From Fusobacteriales bacterium (GTDB lineage: Bacteria; Fusobacteriota; Fusobacteriia; Fusobacteriales; Leptotrichiaceae), in the NCBI GenBank assembly GCA_031285605.1, contig JAITVW010000196.1:1-12094 (forward strand): a stretch of 12,094 nucleotides of DNA, read 5' to 3'. The notes beneath the pieces are model-generated. The model made no database searches, had not been told where the DNA came from, and saw nothing but the letters and a program-made list of their open reading frames with translations. How positions within the stretch are numbered: position 1 is the first letter of the stretch; each line of letters starts with the position of its first letter. Positions 5,943 through 12,094 of the stretch are shown here, in pieces. The position numbers were made by a program, and so were the translations under genes.

Positions 5943-8444
5943 ATGAGAATTAGATATATTGATGCAAAACGTTTGAGGATGCTTTTGATCGCGGGAAGCA
6001 AATGGCTGGTAATGCATGAGGAAGTCCTGAATGAGCTGAACGTGTACCCGGTTCCTGACGGAGATACAGGAAGCAATATGTCCATGACAATCAGTTCTGT
6101 AGAAAAAGAACTGACAAAAGTAAATGAAAAAAGCAGTATGAATGAAGTAAGCGAGGCTGTAGAAGAAGCAATACTTATGGGTGCAAGAGGGAATTCCGGG
6201 ACAATTCTGTCTCAGATAATTACAGGTTTTTTAAAGGGAATCGGGGATAAGGACAGATTATATGCCGCTGATGTGGTAACAGCTCTGGAATCGGCAAAGG
6301 AAGTAGCATATAAAGCTGTAAATCAGCCTGTAGAAGGAACAATACTTACAGTAATAAGAAAAGTAGCAGAATCAGCAAGAGAATATGTGAAAACAAGCGA
6401 TGATCTTGCAGGTCTTTTGGAAAATATAAAAGATACGGCACAGGAAGCTGTGGAACAAACACCGGAAGAGCTGCCGAAGCTTAAAGAAGCAGGAGTGGTA
6501 GATGCTGGGGCAAAAGGTTTGTTTTATATGCTCGAAGGTTTTTATATGCTTATAACACAGGCAGATCTTATAGAGGAAATAGAGCCTACAGAAGTTAAAA
6601 ATGCTGATTTTTCTTCAACAATTGCAAACATAGACCATGATCCGGACAGTATAAAGTTTCAGTACTGTACAGAATTTATAATAGGAAATTCAAGCTTTGA
6701 TACAGATAAATTTAAGGCAGAAATTCTTGAACTGGGAGATTCGGCAGTTTTTGCACAGAGTTCCAAAAAGTTCAAGGTTCATGTTCATACGAATAATCCT
6801 GGGCAGGCTTTGGAGCTTGCACTAAAAAACGGTGATCTGGAAAAAGTAAAAATAGAAAATATGAAGCTTCAGCATGAAAATTTATATGTAAAACAGCCTG
6901 ATGAAAATGGAGCTAAGATATTTGTCAGTGATAAAATAACATTATCTGAAAAAGGACATATTATAGTAGCAGATACGGAAAATCTTAAAAATGAGTTTCT
7001 TAAAAATGGTGCCGATGTGGTAATTCTCGGTGGACAGAGTAAAAATCCAAGTGTGCAGGATATATTGAGTGCACTGGAAAAACTGGATAAGAAAATAATT
7101 TATATTTATCCGAACAATAAAAACATAATTTCCACTGCAAAGCTGGCCTGTGAAAAATCAGATAAAAACGCTGTCGTAATGGAAACAAGAACAATGCTTG
7201 AAGGAAATTTTTATATAAAAGACAAAAATGATGAAATAGAAAAATTAATGGAAGAGGAAAAAAGAAACATTTCCATTGAAGTGACAAAAGCTGTAAGAGA
7301 TACAAAGGTAGATACTCTGGAAATAAAACAGGGAAATTATATTGCCCTTGTAAACGGTAAGATAAAATATGTCGAAAATGATTTGAAAACACTGGTTTCG
7401 ATTGTGCTGGACCGGAATATCACTAAAGATACGATGACAATAACAGTAGCAGAAGGCAGTGAAAAAGATGAGCAGTGTAAAAAGCTCATAGAAGAGAAAT
7501 CAGCGGAGCTTTATAAAACATTTATAAACGGAAATCAGGAAAATTACTATTATTACATATATCTGGAAAATAAAAATCCTAATATGCCTGAAATAGCAAT
7601 ATTGACAGATTCTACATCGGATCTTGTGCCGGAAGTGGTTATGAATCTTCCTGTCAGTATAGTTCCTCTGAAGGTAGAGTTTGAAGGAAATTTATATAAG
7701 GATATATTTGAAATCTCAAGATCACAGGTTTGGGAAGAAATACTGAAAACAAATACAGGCTTGAAAACTTCGCAGCCTGCACCTCAGGATTTTCTGAAAG
7801 CATATAAGAGATTATTTGAAAAGGGATATAAAAAGATACTTTCAATACATATTTCCTCAAAATTAAGTGGAACTTCACAATCTGCACAAGTAGCTAAAAA
7901 TCTGCTTGAAGAAAAGGATAATATAGAGATTTTAGACAGTCTGACTACAACATCAGCGTTGGGACATCTGGTAACGGAAGCTGCGAAAAAGTCTTTGAAA
8001 AGAGAATCAGCCCAAAGTATTACAGGCTGGGTAGAAAATATCAGATCAAAAGCAAGATTTCTGATTGCATTAAATGATCTAAAATTTTTGGAAAAGGGCG
8101 GAAGAATAGGAAAAGCTGCGAGCTATATCGGTTCTGCACTGCACTTAAAGCCGATAGTAGGTGTGAGAAACGGAGAAGTGATTCCTGAAAAGAAAGTAAT
8201 CGGTGAAATGGGTGTTATGAATTACATAAGAAAGACCATAAAACAGGAAACAGAAAATCAGAGTGTATATTTATATGTGGTCTGGGCAGGTGTGGCAAGA
8301 AGTCTTGATGTGGCTGATAAAATAGCAAAGGAATATGAGAAAAATCCTAAGGTAACAGTAGTAAATATCAAATTGGCAGGACCGGTTATAGGATCGCATG
8401 TAGGTTCAGGCTTCGGGATAATCACTTATCCTAAATTGAGCTGA
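5943..8444 (+). CDS. Fused fatty acid kinase: FakA-like DAK2 kinase plus FakB-like DegV protein
   Basis: An 833-residue protein joining two normally separate partners head to tail. Residues 1-~545 match FakA: a DAK2 kinase domain with the Mg-ATP motif PDGDTGSN (38-45) and ARGNSGTILSQ (81-91), a middle domain with the metal-ligand set Cys242, His280 and His282 (FKVHVHTN), and a C-terminal domain. Residues 548-833 match a full-length FakB: TDSTSDL (555-561), SSKLSGTSQSA (638-648), LEKGGRIGKAAS (716-727) and GPVIGSHVGSGFG (813-825). FakB presents a bound fatty acid to FakA, which makes acyl-phosphate for phospholipid synthesis. Fusion would fix 1:1 pairing. Nothing looks broken. A strong AGGAGG five bases before 5943 sets the start; an ATG at 5939 gives only four codons. 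Confidence 0.92.
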   Translation: MRIRYIDAKRLRMLLIAGSKWLVMHEEVLNELNVYPVPDGDTGSNMSMTISSVEKELTKVNEKSSMNEVSEAVEEAILMGARGNSGTILSQIITGFLKGIGDKDRLYAADVVTALESAKEVAYKAVNQPVEGTILTVIRKVAESAREYVKTSDDLAGLLENIKDTAQEAVEQTPEELPKLKEAGVVDAGAKGLFYMLEGFYMLITQADLIEEIEPTEVKNADFSSTIANIDHDPDSIKFQYCTEFIIGNSSFDTDKFKAEILELGDSAVFAQSSKKFKVHVHTNNPGQALELALKNGDLEKVKIENMKLQHENLYVKQPDENGAKIFVSDKITLSEKGHIIVADTENLKNEFLKNGADVVILGGQSKNPSVQDILSALEKLDKKIIYIYPNNKNIISTAKLACEKSDKNAVVMETRTMLEGNFYIKDKNDEIEKLMEEEKRNISIEVTKAVRDTKVDTLEIKQGNYIALVNGKIKYVENDLKTLVSIVLDRNITKDTMTITVAEGSEKDEQCKKLIEEKSAELYKTFINGNQENYYYYIYLENKNPNMPEIAILTDSTSDLVPEVVMNLPVSIVPLKVEFEGNLYKDIFEISRSQVWEEILKTNTGLKTSQPAPQDFLKAYKRLFEKGYKKILSIHISSKLSGTSQSAQVAKNLLEEKDNIEILDSLTTTSALGHLVTEAAKKSLKRESAQSITGWVENIRSKARFLIALNDLKFLEKGGRIGKAASYIGSALHLKPIVGVRNGEVIPEKKVIGEMGVMNYIRKTIKQETENQSVYLYVVWAGVARSLDVADKIAKEYEKNPKVTVVNIKLAGPVIGSHVGSGFGIITYPKLS

Positions 8445-8489
8445 TACGGATAACTGGATTTATTATAAGCTAAATAGTATATATAAAGC

Positions 8490-8602
8490 AGTATATGGCG
8501 CAAAAACCATATACTCTTTCATTAACAGAAGTGCCTGCAGTTTATTTTACAGAGTATAAATGTAAAATTCCTGCTTGCAGGTGCCGGGAAAGTGAGAAAA
8601 AC
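8490..8602 (+). promoter_or_regulatory. Structured 5' leader: two hairpins before the EIIA-CBS gene
   Basis: Hairpin 1 has a perfect 9-bp stem AGTATATGG (8490-8498) / CCATATACT (8507-8515) with loop CGCAAAAA. Hairpin 2 has an outer stem GTGCCTGCA (8531-8539) / TGCAGGTGC (8576-8584), nine pairs including two G-U. Inside it is a second stem TTTTACA (8545-8551) / TGTAAAA (8561-8567), extendable by one A-T pair, closing a 9-nt loop. The AUG at 8603 follows 18 bases later. Hairpin 1 is followed only by CTTTC, so it is a poor terminator. This much pairing in an AT-rich gap suggests a cis-acting RNA (riboswitch, protein site or processing stem). I cannot match it to a known class. Confidence 0.5.
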
Positions 8603-9517
8603 ATGAGAATTTCTAATTTTATTTCAAAGGAACTGGTATTTTTAAATACAGAGTCTGAAAATGTAGAAGAATTAATAAACAGTATTTTAGACAAGGCAGC
8701 CGAAGTTGACGAAGAAGTTAGGAATAATTTGGATAAGGCAAAAAAAGCTGTTTTGAAAAGAGAAGATGAAACCTCTACTGCACTGGGACACGGTATTATT
8801 CTGCCTCACGGAAGAATAGAGGGTTATAATGATACGACTGTTATATCAGGAATGCTGAAAAAACCCGTAAAAGCAATAGTAAGAAATAAGGAAGAAAGCA
8901 TAGAGCTGTTTTTTATTATTCTTTCGGGTTTGACTAAAAACAGAACTGTATTAAAACTAATGTCTTTGGTATCTTATCTGGGACATCAGAATGAGTTTCT
9001 GGAAAAGCTGAAAGATGTAAAAAATGAAGATGAGTTCATAGAACTGATTCAGGAATATGAAAATGATATAAAACAAACAGTAACTTGCGAAGATCTTATG
9101 GATACGACTGTAAAACCGGTGAGTCTGAGTGAACCGCTGGAATCTGTAGCAGCACGTTTTATCAGAGAAAATAAAACAGGTCTGCCTGTAGTGGACGGGA
9201 CAGGATGCTTTGTCGGAGAAATAACAGAAAGAGAACTTATAGAATTCGGAATGCCTAAGTACGCTTCACTGGTATCAGGGCTCAGCTTTATGACAGCAGG
9301 CGAACCTTTTGAAGAATATTTTTTGAATGCAGGAAAAGTAACTGTCAGGGAATTATATAGAAAAAGTAAAAATTTAGTTGATAGACAGGCATCTATTATG
9401 GAGATATGTTTTAATATGATAACAGAAGGAAGAACTAGGCTTTACGTAGTAGAAAATGATAAATATTTCGGAATGATAGAAAGGCGTGACATAATTAAAA
9501 AGTTTTTACATATTTAA
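8603..9517 (+). CDS. PTS EIIA (fructose/nitrogen type) domain protein with a CBS pair
   Basis: A 304-residue cytosolic regulator. Residues 1-~155 are a PTS EIIA type-2 domain with the phospho-acceptor His69 in the motif ALGHGIILPHGR (60-71). Residues ~160-304 are two CBS repeats (CEDLMDTTVKPVSL...GLPVVDGTGCFVGEITERELIEF, and EICFNMITEGRTRLYVVEN...FGMIERRDIIKKF), which typically bind adenine nucleotides. No EIIB or EIIC is fused or adjacent, so it is likely a regulatory, PtsN-like EIIA rather than a sugar transporter part. The next gene, 30 bases on, is an ion transporter, a likely target. An upstream in-frame ATG at 8495 would add 36 residues but lies inside a hairpin stem and encodes the folded leader, so 8603 is preferred even though its ribosome site (GTGAG) is weak. 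Confidence 0.87.
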   Translation: MRISNFISKELVFLNTESENVEELINSILDKAAEVDEEVRNNLDKAKKAVLKREDETSTALGHGIILPHGRIEGYNDTTVISGMLKKPVKAIVRNKEESIELFFIILSGLTKNRTVLKLMSLVSYLGHQNEFLEKLKDVKNEDEFIELIQEYENDIKQTVTCEDLMDTTVKPVSLSEPLESVAARFIRENKTGLPVVDGTGCFVGEITERELIEFGMPKYASLVSGLSFMTAGEPFEEYFLNAGKVTVRELYRKSKNLVDRQASIMEICFNMITEGRTRLYVVENDKYFGMIERRDIIKKFLHI

Positions 9518-9534
9518 TGAAGGTTTTGGTGATT

Positions 9535-9538
9535 AGGA
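9535..9538 (+). promoter_or_regulatory. Ribosome binding site that selects the transporter start
   Basis: AGGA at 9535-9538 directly abuts the ATG at 9539 (no spacing) but stands nine bases before the ATG at 9548. Normal spacing therefore favours 9548, which removes three residues (MSH). Confidence 0.6.
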
Positions 9539-9547
9539 ATGTCGCAT

Positions 9548-10807
9548 ATGTTGTTGGCAATAATTATATTTTGTTTGGCATATATATTAATTATTTTTGA
9601 GAAATTCCCTATATCTGTTTTGGCGATGTCAGGGGCGGTAATAATGATAATAACAGGAGTTTTGGGGGCGGAAGAGGGTTTTAGAGCAATAGATCTAAAT
9701 GTAATATTTCTTTTGGTAGGTATGATGATCATGGTATCAATACTTGCAGAAACGGGACTTTTTGAATGGATAGCCATTAAGGCAACCCAGCTGGTAAAGG
9801 GAGAGCCTATACCGTTATTAGTATTATTAATGCTGGTAACAGCAGTATTTTCAGCATTTTTGGATAATGTTACCACAATTCTGCTTATAGTTCCCGTAAC
9901 TATAGTTATGCTGGAAAATCTGAAGCTGGACACAAAACCGTTTATTATCGGGGAAATACTGGCGTCAAATATAGGCGGAACGGCGACTTTGATAGGTGAT
10001 CCGCCTAATATACTAATAGGGAGTGAAGCCGGATTTTCATTTAACGACTTTATTATAAATCTTGGACCTGTAATTATAATTAATCTGATAGTTACAATAT
10101 TTCTGCTTTACTTTTTTTACTGCAGAAAACTGAAAGTTTCAAGGGAACTGAAAGCATATATAATGGAACTAAATCCTGACAGGGCATTAAAAGATAAAAA
10201 GCTTATGTATCACTCGCTGATTATACTTCTTTTGGTAATAGTCGGATTTGTATCACATGAGATCACACATATAGAGCCTTCTGTAATTGCACTTGCAGGA
10301 GCAATGGCTCTGATACTTGTCAGTAAAAAAGAACCTGAGGAAATATTTGAAAAAGTAGAGTGGCCTACATTGTTTTTCTTTATGGGTCTGTTTATTATGG
10401 TAGAAGGTCTTGTGGAAGTCGGAGTAATACAAATGCTTGCAGAAGCTACTTTATCTCTTACAAAAGGAGACTTTCAAAAAACAGCTTTATTTATAGGTAT
10501 ATTGTCCAGTTCGGTTTCGCCAATTATTGATAACATACCATATACCACAACAATGCTTCCTCTGATAAAAAATCTGGGAACTACATTTCCAAATGTAGAT
10601 GCTCTCTGGTGGAGTCTTGCACTCGGGGCATGTCTTGGAGGAAATGCTACATTAATAGGAGCTTCTGCTAATGTGGTTGCAGCCAATATAAGTAAAAAAA
10701 ACGGAAAAGTAATATCATTTATAGAATATCTAAAATATGGACTTCCATTAACTTTTGTGACAATAGTCATAGCAATGATATATCTGAATTTCAGGTATTT
10801 AAGATAA
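9548..10807 (+). CDS. ArsB/NhaD (ion transporter superfamily) membrane transporter
   Basis: A 419-residue inner-membrane protein with about 11-12 hydrophobic segments in two homologous halves. Each half carries a re-entrant signature: SAFLDNVTT with GGTATLIGDPPNILIG in the first (about 105-161), and DNIPYTTTM with GGNATLIGASANVV in the second (about 331-380); numbering is from the upstream ATG at 9539. These motifs define the ArsB/NhaD/P-protein group within the ion transporter superfamily, which includes arsenite exporters and Na+/H+ antiporters. The substrate is not set by sequence: no arsR, arsC or arsA is nearby, so an Na+/H+ antiporter or organic-anion role is at least as likely as arsenite export. 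It follows the EIIA-CBS gene by 30 bases and ends at a strong terminator. ATG 9539 is an alternative start. Confidence 0.88.
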   Translation: MLLAIIIFCLAYILIIFEKFPISVLAMSGAVIMIITGVLGAEEGFRAIDLNVIFLLVGMMIMVSILAETGLFEWIAIKATQLVKGEPIPLLVLLMLVTAVFSAFLDNVTTILLIVPVTIVMLENLKLDTKPFIIGEILASNIGGTATLIGDPPNILIGSEAGFSFNDFIINLGPVIIINLIVTIFLLYFFYCRKLKVSRELKAYIMELNPDRALKDKKLMYHSLIILLLVIVGFVSHEITHIEPSVIALAGAMALILVSKKEPEEIFEKVEWPTLFFFMGLFIMVEGLVEVGVIQMLAEATLSLTKGDFQKTALFIGILSSSVSPIIDNIPYTTTMLPLIKNLGTTFPNVDALWWSLALGACLGGNATLIGASANVVAANISKKNGKVISFIEYLKYGLPLTFVTIVIAMIYLNFRYLR

Positions 10808-10829
10808 ATTTCCGGAATAAATACGGGAA

Positions 10830-10860
10830 AATAAGGAGGGATATTCCTCTTTATTTTTTT
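10830..10860 (+). terminator. Rho-independent terminator after the transporter gene
   Basis: A 10-bp stem AATAAGGAGG (10830-10839) / CCTCTTTATT (10846-10855), with one G-U pair and a 6-nt loop, runs into a T-tract at 10854-10860. The AGGAGG inside the stem looks like a ribosome site but no start codon follows it. The T-tract leads directly into the next promoter's -10. Confidence 0.85.
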
Positions 10861-10868
10861 GGTATAAT
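10860..10868 (+). promoter_or_regulatory. Extended -10 promoter of the biotin ligase gene
   Basis: TGG followed by the consensus TATAAT (10863-10868) is an extended -10 placed immediately after the terminator T-tract. The -35 position would fall inside the terminator and is poor. Transcription would begin near 10875, leaving a leader of only ~16 bases holding the AAGGAG. Confidence 0.6.
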
Positions 10869-10876
10869 TATGTATA

Positions 10877-10882
10877 AAGGAG
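10877..10882 (+). promoter_or_regulatory. Ribosome binding site that selects the biotin ligase start
   Basis: AAGGAG at 10877-10882 is eight bases before the ATG at 10891. The in-frame ATG at 10870 lies upstream of this site and near or before the expected transcript start, so it is not used. Confidence 0.75.
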
Positions 10883-10890
10883 AAATTATT

Positions 10891-11586
10891 ATGAGAATAG
10901 AGCACTTAGAATTAACAGATTCTACAAATGAAGTATTAAAGAGAAAAAAGGATAAACAGGAATATGATGTAATATATGCGGATAACCAGACAGCCGGTAA
11001 AGGAAGGCGCGGAAATAAATGGATATCAGACAAGGGGGCGGCTTTATTCTCCTTTCTTGTAAAGGATAATAATTATGGAGAAAAAACTTCATTACTCGTT
11101 GGTTATGCTGTCTACAAAATATTAGACGAAATATTGGAATCTGATAAATTGACATTTAAGTGGCCTAATGACATATATTACAGCGGAAGAAAAATATCCG
11201 GTATATTAATAGAAAAATGTGAGGATTATCTGATAATAGGAATAGGAATAAATGTAAATAACATAGATTTTGGAGTATATGGTGAAACAGCGTTATCTTT
11301 GAAGCTGATAACAGGAAAAGAATATGATGTAAAAAATATAATAGTAAAAACTGTGGAAGAAACAAAACAGAAACTGAAAAATTTAGCGGAAGAATGGGAG
11401 ACTGTGATAGATTTTCTAAATGAAAGACATTCACTTAATAATAAGCTGGTTGAAAATAATCAAAAAGAACAGTATGAAGTAATGAAAATAAATTATGACG
11501 GAAGCTTAAAAGTAAAAAAAGATGGTGAGAAAAATTATACAGATATATATTCTGATGAAATAAAAGGAATAAAAATAAAGAATTAG
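10891..11586 (+). CDS. birA: Biotin--[acetyl-CoA-carboxylase] ligase, short form without HTH
   Basis: A 231-residue cytosolic enzyme that activates biotin with ATP to biotinyl-5'-AMP and transfers it to the lysine of biotin carboxyl carrier domains. Visible motifs: DSTNEVL (10-16), the adenylate-binding loop QTAGKGRRGNKW (33-44), the catalytic-site FKWPNDIY (89-96), KISGILIE (101-108) and GIGINVN (117-123). A small SH3-like C-terminal domain follows (about 180-231). It lacks the N-terminal DNA-binding domain of E. coli BirA, so it is a group I ligase that cannot itself repress biotin genes. It has its own promoter and is separate from the upstream operon. Two bases after its stop lies a small hydrophobic ORF. 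Confidence 0.92.
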   Translation: MRIEHLELTDSTNEVLKRKKDKQEYDVIYADNQTAGKGRRGNKWISDKGAALFSFLVKDNNYGEKTSLLVGYAVYKILDEILESDKLTFKWPNDIYYSGRKISGILIEKCEDYLIIGIGINVNNIDFGVYGETALSLKLITGKEYDVKNIIVKTVEETKQKLKNLAEEWETVIDFLNERHSLNNKLVENNQKEQYEVMKINYDGSLKVKKDGEKNYTDIYSDEIKGIKIKN

Positions 11587-11587
11587 T

Positions 11588-11704
11588 ATGATATCTTTCC
11601 CGTATCCGGTTGTTTTAGCATTATTACCAGCAGGTTTTGCTGTTAGACTTTATTTATGTCTTAACAGAGTGATAAAATATTCGGTATTGTTTATCAAAAA
11701 ATAA
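11588..11704 (+). CDS. Possible small hydrophobic protein (38 residues)
   Basis: The ORF begins MISFPYPVVLALLPAGFAVR, continues LYLCLNRVIKYSVLFIKK and stops with TAA. Residues ~5-25 could form one membrane segment, and the C-terminus is basic, giving a typical single-span micro-protein layout (short N-terminus, hydrophobic core, positive tail). Its ATG follows the biotin ligase stop after one base (TAGTATG), so translation could arise by termination-reinitiation. No Shine-Dalgarno is at normal distance; the nearest AGGA is about 20 bases upstream. It might be a real membrane peptide, a remnant, or chance. I do not recognise a family. Confidence 0.3.
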   Translation: MISFPYPVVLALLPAGFAVRLYLCLNRVIKYSVLFIKK

Positions 11705-11849
11705 ATGAGATACTGTGCTGATTTTCAGGTCAGAAAAATCATATAAATATAATCAGAATTTTCAAGATACAAAAATTTTTAAAATAATTTATAGTATCAG
11801 CTGTAAAAAATCTATACTGTAAATCATAAATTCCGAAAAAATTATCTAA
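11705..11849. other. AT-rich gap before the rRNA promoter
   Basis: No gene, tRNA or clear promoter was found here. It contains ATCATATAAAT (11738-11748), the 11-base core also seen at 234-244 and 311-321, and a weak -10-like TATACT at 11813-11818 without a good -35. Confidence 0.4.
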
Positions 11850-11851
11850 AA

Positions 11852-11874
11852 AAACCCTTGAAAATAAAGGGTTT
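11852..11874 (-). terminator. Minus-strand-oriented terminator-like hairpin upstream of rRNA
   Basis: AAACCCTT (11852-11859) / AAGGGTTT (11867-11874) form a perfect 8-bp stem with a 7-nt loop. The U-tract is present only when read on the minus strand (TTTT, then GATAATTTTTT). It could stop antisense transcription from the rRNA side, but it has only three G-C pairs. Confidence 0.4.
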
Positions 11875-11916
11875 GAGAAGACGGTAAAAAAAACCGAAAA
11901 AAAAGAAAAAAAAGGA

Positions 11917-11945
11917 TTGACAAAACTTTATAGATTTGATAATAT
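11917..11945 (+). promoter_or_regulatory. rRNA operon promoter
   Basis: A perfect -35 TTGACA (11917-11922) stands 17 bp from TAATAT (11940-11945); the overlapping GATAAT (11938-11943) is closer to consensus but only 15 bp away. A very A-rich stretch (about 11885-11914) sits just upstream, as expected of an UP element in a strong rRNA promoter. Transcription would start near 11952, giving a leader of about 97 bases before the mature 16S. Confidence 0.75.
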
Positions 11946-12048
11946 ATTCCTTGTCAACGATAAAGAATCGCTGGCCAAAAGGACAATGAAAATAGAAGAA
12001 GAAGCAAAAGCCAAGAAAAAGATGAAATAAGGTAGTGAAAAGATAAAT

Positions 12049-12094
<46 letters not shown>

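Larger units (their letters stand above)
11830..12030 (+). other. Open frame across the rRNA promoter and leader, possible leader peptide
   Basis: One frame is open for 66 codons from 11830 to TAA at 12028-12030. Its last 14 codons form an ORF MKIEEEAKAKKKMK from ATG 11986, with AAAAGGA ending two bases before the ATG. Just upstream the frame reads TKLYRFDNIFLVNDKESLAKRT from ~11920, which looks protein-like. No ATG begins the longer frame. A-rich DNA favours lysine codons, so chance is quite possible. Confidence 0.2.

Noticed and set aside
8490..8515. Hairpin 1 as the terminator of the kdsC-fakAB operon
   Set aside because: It is followed by CTTTCATTAAC, without a U-tract, and has few G-C pairs; read-through into the EIIA-CBS gene remains likely.
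8495..8602. N-terminal extension of the EIIA-CBS protein from ATG 8495
   Set aside because: The 36 extra residues do not fit the EIIA domain, the ATG lies inside a hairpin stem, and the region is explained by RNA pairing; the family-like start is at 8603.
9517..9588. 23-codon plus-strand ORF from ATG 9517 overlapping the EIIA-CBS stop
   Set aside because: It overlaps the transporter gene in another frame, has no ribosome site of its own and no recognisable features.
9514..9933. Minus-strand open frame opposite the transporter gene
   Set aside because: It is the antisense of hydrophobic transporter codons and has no start context.
10870..10890. Biotin ligase start at ATG 10870
   Set aside because: It lies at or before the predicted transcript start, two bases after the -10, whereas AAGGAG is correctly placed for ATG 10891.
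11882..11896. CGGT / ACCG inverted repeat around an A-run as a regulatory site
   Set aside because: The arms are only four bases and the run is better read as part of the A-rich region upstream of the rRNA promoter.

Overview
The window is AT-rich chromosomal DNA from what is probably a member of the Fusobacteriota, perhaps a Leptotrichiaceae/Sebaldella-like organism. The best clue is the right edge: the first ~46 bases of a 16S rRNA gene (from ~12049) read AGAGTTTGATCCTGGCTCAG and then GATGAACGCTGACAGAATG, a start I associate with Fusobacteriota. A KdsC-type phosphatase implies a Kdo-containing Gram-negative outer membrane, which fits. The genus is inference.

Layout, left to right. (1) 1-362: a strong terminator for an upstream gene outside the window, an AT-rich gap with a possible tiny minus-strand ORF, and a promoter carrying a perfect palindrome. 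(2) 363-3034 (+): an AbrB/SpoVT-type regulator whose stop overlaps the start of an 813-residue CoA-disulfide/persulfide reductase. That enzyme carries rhodanese, TusA and DsrE-type domains on the same chain, so four sulfur-handling modules sit in one protein under a coupled regulator. A bidirectional terminator follows. (3) 5028-3114 (-): a Cof-type HAD phosphatase, an unrecognised 171-residue protein and a ClbS/DfsB-family protein, the last behind its own promoter with an operator-like inverted repeat. (4) 5029-5438: a divergent promoter gap with a 33-codon ORF or gene remnant followed by a convincing terminator. (5) 5439-10807 (+): kdsC; a head-to-tail fusion of a FakA-like (DAK2) fatty acid kinase with a FakB-like (DegV) fatty-acid-binding protein; a PTS EIIA-CBS protein behind a strongly folded leader; and an ArsB/NhaD-type membrane transporter, ended by a terminator. 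(6) 10863-11586 (+): a short, HTH-less biotin-protein ligase with its own extended -10 promoter, then a 38-codon hydrophobic ORF. (7) 11705-12094: the rRNA promoter, leader and 16S 5' end; a 66-codon open frame runs through the promoter and leader.

Functional links: kdsC and fakA-fakB both serve envelope/lipid synthesis and are translationally linked (the kdsC stop lies in the next Shine-Dalgarno). The EIIA-CBS protein probably senses PTS phosphorylation state and nucleotides and may control the adjacent transporter. The items most deserving follow-up are the folded RNA leader before the EIIA-CBS gene (8490-8602), the FakA-FakB fusion, the AbrB plus four-module persulfide reductase pair, and three small ORFs. 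No mobile element, CRISPR array or tRNA was seen.
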